The notes under the pieces are model-generated. The model made no database searches. It worked only from the letters and a program-made list of their open reading frames with translations, and was not told the origin of the DNA. 64,000 nt of DNA, taken from NCBI GenBank assembly GCA_003218375.1, contig QHNH01000016.1:83979-147978 (forward strand), read 5' to 3'. Position 1 is the first letter of the stretch, and each line of letters begins with the position of its first letter. Below are positions 59,614 to 64,000 of the stretch, one piece after another. A program made the translations under genes and the position numbers. Origin of the DNA: Verrucomicrobiota bacterium (GTDB lineage Bacteria; Verrucomicrobiota; Verrucomicrobiia; Chthoniobacterales; UBA10450).

Positions 59614-60405
59614 GTGTCCACGCCGCAAAATACCATCGCGATCGTTTACGATTACGACCAGACGCTGAGTCCGAGCTACATGCAGGACGAGACGGTTTTT
59701 CCGGCGTTTGGGATTAACTCGGAAAGTTTCTGGCGGCGTTGCTCCGAGCTGGTGCGGGACGACGGCTACGACAACGAGCTGGCTTACATGAAAGTGCTGC
59801 TCGACACCCTCGGGATGGACCGGCCGACGAACGCGGATCTCAAGTCGTTAGGCGAGAAGCTCAATTTTTACAAAGGCATCCCCGAGATGTTCGAGGAATT
59901 TCGGACCGGCCTCCTCAACGAGGAACACCTGGCCCACGGCATCACCGTCGAGCATTACGTCATTTCATCGGGCCTGAAAGTGTTGATCGATGGCAGCCGT
60001 CTTCGGCCGTATGTGCGCGCGGTTTTCGGCTGCGAATTCGACGTCGACGAGCAGGACCGAATCACTTTCCCCAAGCGCGTGATCAGCCACACCCAGAAGA
60101 CCCAGTATCTTTTCCGGATCAATAAAGGCCTGCTCGATATGTCGCAGGACGTGAACGATCACATGGACGCCGAGATCCGGCCCATCCCGTTTCCGAACAT
60201 GATTTACCTCGGGGATGGTCCGACCGATGTGCCCTGCTTCACCGTCATGAAAAAAAATGGCGGCGAAGCGATCGCGGTTTATAACCCCGACGACCCGGCG
60301 CGGCGGATGTTGCTGGAAGAGATGGTGGAAGAAATCGCCGACCGGATCGTGGCCCAGCGAAAGTCAGCCGCCGAAGCCGGCACCGTCCGCGCGCCGAAGC
60401 ACTAA
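59614..60405 (+). CDS. HAD-family phosphatase
   Basis: A 263-residue haloacid dehalogenase superfamily protein. Motif I is DYDQT (Asp13 nucleophile, Asp15), motif II the SSG around residue 117, and motif IV YLGDGPTDVPCF carries the metal Asp residues. The helical cap between motifs I and II has family-specific features (FYKGIPEMFEEF). The start is a GTG at 59614. It probably dephosphorylates a small metabolite; the substrate is unknown. It stands alone between two repeat elements. Confidence 0.87.
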   Translation: MSTPQNTIAIVYDYDQTLSPSYMQDETVFPAFGINSESFWRRCSELVRDDGYDNELAYMKVLLDTLGMDRPTNADLKSLGEKLNFYKGIPEMFEEFRTGLLNEEHLAHGITVEHYVISSGLKVLIDGSRLRPYVRAVFGCEFDVDEQDRITFPKRVISHTQKTQYLFRINKGLLDMSQDVNDHMDAEIRPIPFPNMIYLGDGPTDVPCFTVMKKNGGEAIAVYNPDDPARRMLLEEMVEEIADRIVAQRKSAAEAGTVRAPKH

Positions 60406-60406
60406 T

Positions 60407-60485
60407 TCTGTAGCAGCCGCCCTGCGGGCGGCTCGGGGCAAGGCGTCGCTCGATCTCTCGCTTCGCATAGTGAAGCGGCTACAGA
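60407..60485. repeat. Paired inverted element, TCTGTAGC type
   Basis: The left arm TCTGTAGCAGCCGCCCTGCG (60407) and the right arm ending TGAAGCGGCTACAGA (60485) share the outer TCTGTAGC. Each arm contains a different inner hairpin: GCCGCCCTGCGGGCGGC on the left and CGCTTCGCATAGTGAAGCG on the right. It fills the convergent spacer between the HAD and queD genes. Confidence 0.7.
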
Positions 60486-60495
60486 AGCGAAGCGG

Positions 60496-60858
60496 CTAGA
60501 GTCCGCGATACACGCAGCGCGCCGTCGGCGTTTCGTGGACGACGATTTCGCAGAGGCCGGGGCAGAGCGGTTCCAGTTTTTTCCAGAACCACGCCGCCAT
60601 GTTTTCGATCGTCGGATTTTCCAGCCCGGCGATTTCGTTGAGATAGGAATGATCGAGCTGCTGGATCAGCGGCTTCATCGCGTTGCCAATTTCGGCATGA
60701 TCGTAAACCCAACCCGTTTCCGGATCGGTTTCGCCTTCAACGGAAATCTCGACCTTGAAACTGTGGCCATGCATCCGCCGGCACTTGTGTCCCTCGGGCG
60801 CGTTCGGAAGAGTTTGCGCCGCTTCAAATTGAAAATCCTTGGTCAGGCGCGCACGCAT
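60496..60858 (-). CDS. queD: 6-carboxy-5,6,7,8-tetrahydropterin synthase
   Basis: A 120-residue enzyme of the queuosine/deazapurine pathway from ATG 60858 (a GTG at 60876 is an alternative). CRRMHGHSF holds the catalytic Cys and two zinc His residues. The third zinc ligand is usually His in FxAAH; here the residue is Gln (FEAAQTLPNAPEGHKC). YDHAEIG, LDHSYLNEI and PTIENMAAWFW are intact. queE lies upstream on the same strand, separated by a long repeat. Confidence 0.9.
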   Translation of the reverse strand: MRARLTKDFQFEAAQTLPNAPEGHKCRRMHGHSFKVEISVEGETDPETGWVYDHAEIGNAMKPLIQQLDHSYLNEIAGLENPTIENMAAWFWKKLEPLCPGLCEIVVHETPTARCVYRGL

Positions 60859-60923
60859 CGCTGGGGAACTTTGCACTGCTCGTTGAGTGTGTCATCCCGA
60901 GCCGCGCAGGCCGAGTCACTCTC

Positions 60924-61055
60924 AAAGCTCCAAATTCCAAGCACCAAGCTCCAGAGAAATCCCAAGCTCCAATATTCAAAAGGGCGCCGCGCAACGCACT
61001 TGATGTTTGGTTCTTGGAGCTTCTCTGGTGCTTGGATGTTGGTGCTTGGAGCTTT
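60924..61055. repeat. Paired inverted element, AAGCTCCAA type
   Basis: The left arm (60924-60972) is built from AAGCTCCAAATTCCAAGCAC-like words and the right arm (61007-61055) repeats them inverted (TTGGAGCTTCTCTGGTGCTT, then GGATGTTGGTGCTTGGAGC). It lies between queE and queD, two genes that are normally closely linked. Confidence 0.75.
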
Positions 61056-61060
61056 CGGCA

Positions 61061-61720
61061 TCACACGCCCCGCTGTGTCGGCGTCCAGATGAACTTGTGC
61101 ATCTGCAACTGAAAGCGGACCGGCAGACGGTCGGCCAGGATCCACTCGACGATTTCGCGCGGATCGATCCGCCCAAAGATCGGCGAGAACAAAGCCGCGC
61201 GGCAGCGCTGTGACAGGCCGAGACGCGTGACCTGTTCCCGTGACCATTCGTAATCTTCACGCGAACCAATCACGAACTTCACTTCATCGCGTTGGGTAAG
61301 GTGCTCGATGTTGGAAAAAAGGTTCCGGTCGCACTCGCCGCTTCCCGGTGTTTTCAAATCCATGATTCGATGGACGCGCGGATCGACCGCCGAGATATCG
61401 TGCGCGCCGCTGGTCTCGAGCAGCACGGTGTGGCCCGCGTCAGCCAGCATCTTCATGAGCGGCAGCACATTTTTCTGCAGGAGTGGCTCGCCTCCGGTGA
61501 TCTCGACCAGCGGACATCCGAACGCCGCCACCGCCGCCACGATTTCATCGAGCGACTGCTTTTTCCCTTCGTAAAAGGCGTATTCCGTGTCGCAATAATT
61601 GCAGCGCAGATCGCAGAAAGTCAGCCGCACGAAGACGCAAGGCTCGCCCGCCCAGGTGCTCTCCCCCTGAATGGAATGGTAAATCTCATTTAGGGTCAGT
61701 GTCTTTTCCTTTTCAAACAT
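61061..61720 (-). CDS. queE: 7-carboxy-7-deazaguanine synthase
   Basis: A 219-residue radical SAM enzyme that forms the deazaguanine ring from the QueD product. LTFCDLRCNYCDT is the CxxxCxxC cluster motif, IYHSIQGESTWAGEP the family's substrate region and VEITGGEPLLQ the SAM-binding GGE. The C-terminal PTQRGV is shorter than in some relatives. It precedes queD on the minus strand, with a repeat element between. Confidence 0.94.
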   Translation of the reverse strand: MFEKEKTLTLNEIYHSIQGESTWAGEPCVFVRLTFCDLRCNYCDTEYAFYEGKKQSLDEIVAAVAAFGCPLVEITGGEPLLQKNVLPLMKMLADAGHTVLLETSGAHDISAVDPRVHRIMDLKTPGSGECDRNLFSNIEHLTQRDEVKFVIGSREDYEWSREQVTRLGLSQRCRAALFSPIFGRIDPREIVEWILADRLPVRFQLQMHKFIWTPTQRGV

Positions 61721-61864
61721 TGCGCCTTACATGTGGGTCGCCTGCCACGCCGTAGCGTTGGCGAAGGCGGATCAGCTTTTCGGCAGAATCATTCATGATC
61801 GATTGTTCACAAAACCGTTTGTGGCTCGGCGAAACCGCGCGAAAGCGAGGCAAAGTCACCTCGG

Positions 61865-64000
61865 CTAACGAGGCCCGCGGCTAATGTTTGGTAGCGAAGT
61901 GCCAAACCCGACTTCCCCTTTTGGGCCGACGGCCAGCGTTTCTTTTAATTTTGGTTGACTCAGCTCCACTTCAAGGCCGGCAAGTTTTAACCGGATCAAT
62001 GCCGGCAGCAAAAATGAAACTACAATCAGGCCAAGTAAGATAGGGGTCAGTGTGATTAGCATTGCTGGGGTAATATGGTCGCCTTTGCCCTGCTCAGGAA
62101 AATAACCCGGATGATAAAAGCCCCACCAAAGAACCGCCAGTACCGCGAATGAAACAATGCAGAGAGAAATTCCGCCAACGCGGGTCCATTTCGTAACTTT
62201 CTGTTTTTCCTCTTTTAGCCCGGACTTGATTCGTTCGATGTTACGCTCTGCGATAAAATTATTTTTATCGATCCGCAGGCAACGTTCGAAACTCCGGATT
62301 GCGGCTCTGTATTCACCACATTTGTTACGAATCATTCCCGCTTGGAAGTGTGGTTCGGACTCGTCGTCCTTTAATGCGACAGTCTTGTTAATTTCGCTAA
62401 GAGCTTCCACATAGAATCGTTGGTCTTCGGTTTCGTCGCCGCGTTTTTCGAGCAGCTGCCCCAGGGTAAGATGGAGCGACCAGCGTTTGCTTTTATCCAT
62501 TCGGCGGATTGCGTCGCGCAAGATCTTCTCTGCTTCGTCCAAAGCACCCTTCCCGGAGTGAATCAATGTTAGAGCAAGCGCTCGTTGTGCACCTTCACTG
62601 TTAGGGTCGATCCCCGTCGCTTGTCGAAATTCGCGAATCGCTTCCTTTGTCTTCTCGTTCTGGAGCAAAAGGTTGCCGCGCTCGATATGAGCCAAAACGT
62701 CGTTGCGATCGAGTTCGAGTGCTGTTTTGAGTTGGGATTCGGCATCTTCGTAGCGGGCCATTTTAACATATAGTGCGGCAAGGTCGACGTAACTACCTTT
62801 GCGTTTGCTCGCGCGAATTGATTGGAGAAAATGATCTTCCGATTCGCGTAACCGCCCCCTCTTGAACGCAATTACACCGAGACATCCGAAGGCGTTGGCA
62901 TAATTAGGGTCAAGCTCTAGCGCTTTTTGGCAGCATTGTTCCGCCTCAGCGAGCCGGTCTATGGGTTTTTCTTTCGATCTTGAAGAACTGCTCTCGTCGC
63001 CAAGAGATTCTACTTGCTGTTGTCGCGCCAAAGACCACGCAAGGTTCCCGCGCCATACAGGCTCGTATGGTTGGAGCGCAACAACTTCGCGGAATTGCTC
63101 CTCGGCTTTTTCGTAATCCTCCTGGGCGAACGAAATAGCGCCAAGACCATTGAGCGCGGCAACGTTCTTACTAGCGCGTGCGAGAACCGCCTCAAACTCC
63201 TTTCGGGCGCTCAACGGATCGTTGCGTTGGTTGTAAATCCAGCCCAGTGTATTTCGCACGTTCAAATCATTTGGCAAAGTTTCCAGTCTGTTGCGAAGCA
63301 GTCTGACCGCTTCATCGCTCCGATTTTGACGCATGAAAGTCTCGGCGCGTCCCAGCAGGGAAGGGCTATCCGCTGGCACGATCGCGCCGGCCTCTAAAAA
63401 AACATTCTCAGCCCCATCCCAAGCCTCTCGATCTAGGTACAGCCAGCCGAGTTGCACGCGCAAATCGACGCTCATGGGAAACTGCGGCATTAATCCTTCG
63501 AGAAACTTGATTGCATCATCAGTTTTTTGCTGCGCGCCCAACGAATTAGTTTTCCACTTTACCGCTTCTTCATTTTTGGAATCAAATGCGATAGCCTGAT
63601 TAAGAAAATCAATTGCCCGGCCATACTGGCGCTGATCGAAACAGATAAGAGCTCGCTCAGTTAACAGAGTCGGTTCGCTTGGCAGCAAGCCGATTGCCGT
63701 TTCGGCTTCCTTGTCTGCCTCCATGAAACGCCGTAGTCTTCGCAGCGAGGCAGCCCGCCATCTTAGCGCATCGGGATTTCTCGAATCGTGCTTGAGCGCG
63801 ACAGCAAAGAATTCCATTGCCTTCTCGAATTGTTGCTGGTCATACGAGACATATCCGCGCTCGATAAGTAACAAAACATTGTTCGGCAAGAGCTTAAGGG
63901 CATCTTCGGCGATGGTTTCGGCTTCTGGGAAACGCTGAAGAGTCCGCAGGGAAGTGATTCTCCATTTCAGCGCATCTGCGTTCTTCGGTTCGTGTCGGAG
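61865..64000 (-). CDS. TPR-repeat membrane protein, N-terminal part missing
   Basis: At least 711 residues in an open frame that runs off the right edge of the window. The frame stays open from 63889 to base 64000 and continues the tetratricopeptide pattern (NADALKWRITSLRTLQRFPE), so the in-frame TTG at 63889 is not a true start. About 14 TPR units (A-x3-F-x4-ALxxDPxN-like) precede a linker, two membrane segments (about 55-105 residues from the end) and a short soluble tail. TPR domains are protein scaffolds. The gene is AT-richer than its neighbours, like the restriction island. Function unknown. Confidence 0.85.
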   Translation of the reverse strand, partial: LRHEPKNADALKWRITSLRTLQRFPEAETIAEDALKLLPNNVLLLIERGYVSYDQQQFEKAMEFFAVALKHDSRNPDALRWRAASLRRLRRFMEADKEAETAIGLLPSEPTLLTERALICFDQRQYGRAIDFLNQAIAFDSKNEEAVKWKTNSLGAQQKTDDAIKFLEGLMPQFPMSVDLRVQLGWLYLDREAWDGAENVFLEAGAIVPADSPSLLGRAETFMRQNRSDEAVRLLRNRLETLPNDLNVRNTLGWIYNQRNDPLSARKEFEAVLARASKNVAALNGLGAISFAQEDYEKAEEQFREVVALQPYEPVWRGNLAWSLARQQQVESLGDESSSSRSKEKPIDRLAEAEQCCQKALELDPNYANAFGCLGVIAFKRGRLRESEDHFLQSIRASKRKGSYVDLAALYVKMARYEDAESQLKTALELDRNDVLAHIERGNLLLQNEKTKEAIREFRQATGIDPNSEGAQRALALTLIHSGKGALDEAEKILRDAIRRMDKSKRWSLHLTLGQLLEKRGDETEDQRFYVEALSEINKTVALKDDESEPHFQAGMIRNKCGEYRAAIRSFERCLRIDKNNFIAERNIERIKSGLKEEKQKVTKWTRVGGISLCIVSFAVLAVLWWGFYHPGYFPEQGKGDHITPAMLITLTPILLGLIVVSFLLPALIRLKLAGLEVELSQPKLKETLAVGPKGEVGFGTSLPNISRGPR

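Overview
The window is GC-rich bacterial chromosome with short, mostly intergenic spacers. No marker gene fixes the taxon. The best fit is a soil-type member of the Verrucomicrobia (Chthoniobacterales/'Spartobacteria'-like). This is inferred from a secreted delta-60-repeat protein beside an ECF sigma factor, a stand-alone SWIB protein, LPS-assembly enzymes of a Gram-negative envelope, and intergenic inverted repeats whose translations (VAAVYDRR, GRAEARPS, SSFVIRA) I associate with this group.

Layout. 1-7.1 kb: envelope genes (ArnT-like transferase end, thioesterase, fused lipid A acyltransferase/heptosyltransferase, two-domain glycosyltransferase, cupin epimerase, methyltransferase). 7.36-13.9 kb: an AT-richer, tightly overlapping six-gene operon of C5-cytosine methylase, MORC-type GHKL ATPase with zinc ribbon, Mrr-nuclease/SF2-helicase fusion, an unknown protein, Vsr-type endonuclease and a stand-alone Mrr_N-like winged helix. 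It looks like a horizontally acquired restriction/defence system and is followed by a degenerate 21-bp tandem array. 14.5-19.3 kb: fibronectin-like protein, ECF sigma factor, delta-60-repeat giant. 19.5-30.4 kb: panC-nadB, secreted proteins, dynamin-like GTPase, polysaccharide deacetylase, hybrid kinase, thioredoxin lipoprotein, SWIB protein, receiver-PP2C. 30.5-33.4 kb: aroA-cmk-plsC operon. 33.4-38.3 kb: a DUF6600-type lipoprotein gene broken by an amber codon, and a nuclease-DNA ligase fusion. 38.5-43.6 kb: STAS/GAF-PP2C partner-switching pair overlapping grpE-dnaJ, and a deleted, frameshifted rsmE. 43.7-52.5 kb: sugar dehydrogenase, yraN, rnhB, rplS, tRNA-Arg, trxA, rimO, rodZ-like, ftsK. 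52.6-64 kb: lipoprotein, peptide transporter, DUF885 peptidase, a four-gene amidoligase/peptidase cluster, HAD phosphatase, queD, queE, and the end of a TPR membrane protein.

Two themes stand out. First, the methylase-MORC-helicase island is a coherent candidate antiviral system with a probably undescribed component. Second, at least fifteen intergenic elements share one architecture, a sequence arm, a short spacer and the same arm inverted, although their sequences fall into several unrelated families. Two have become part of proteins: one encodes much of the RimO N-terminus, and one encodes the N-terminus and signal peptide of the sugar dehydrogenase.
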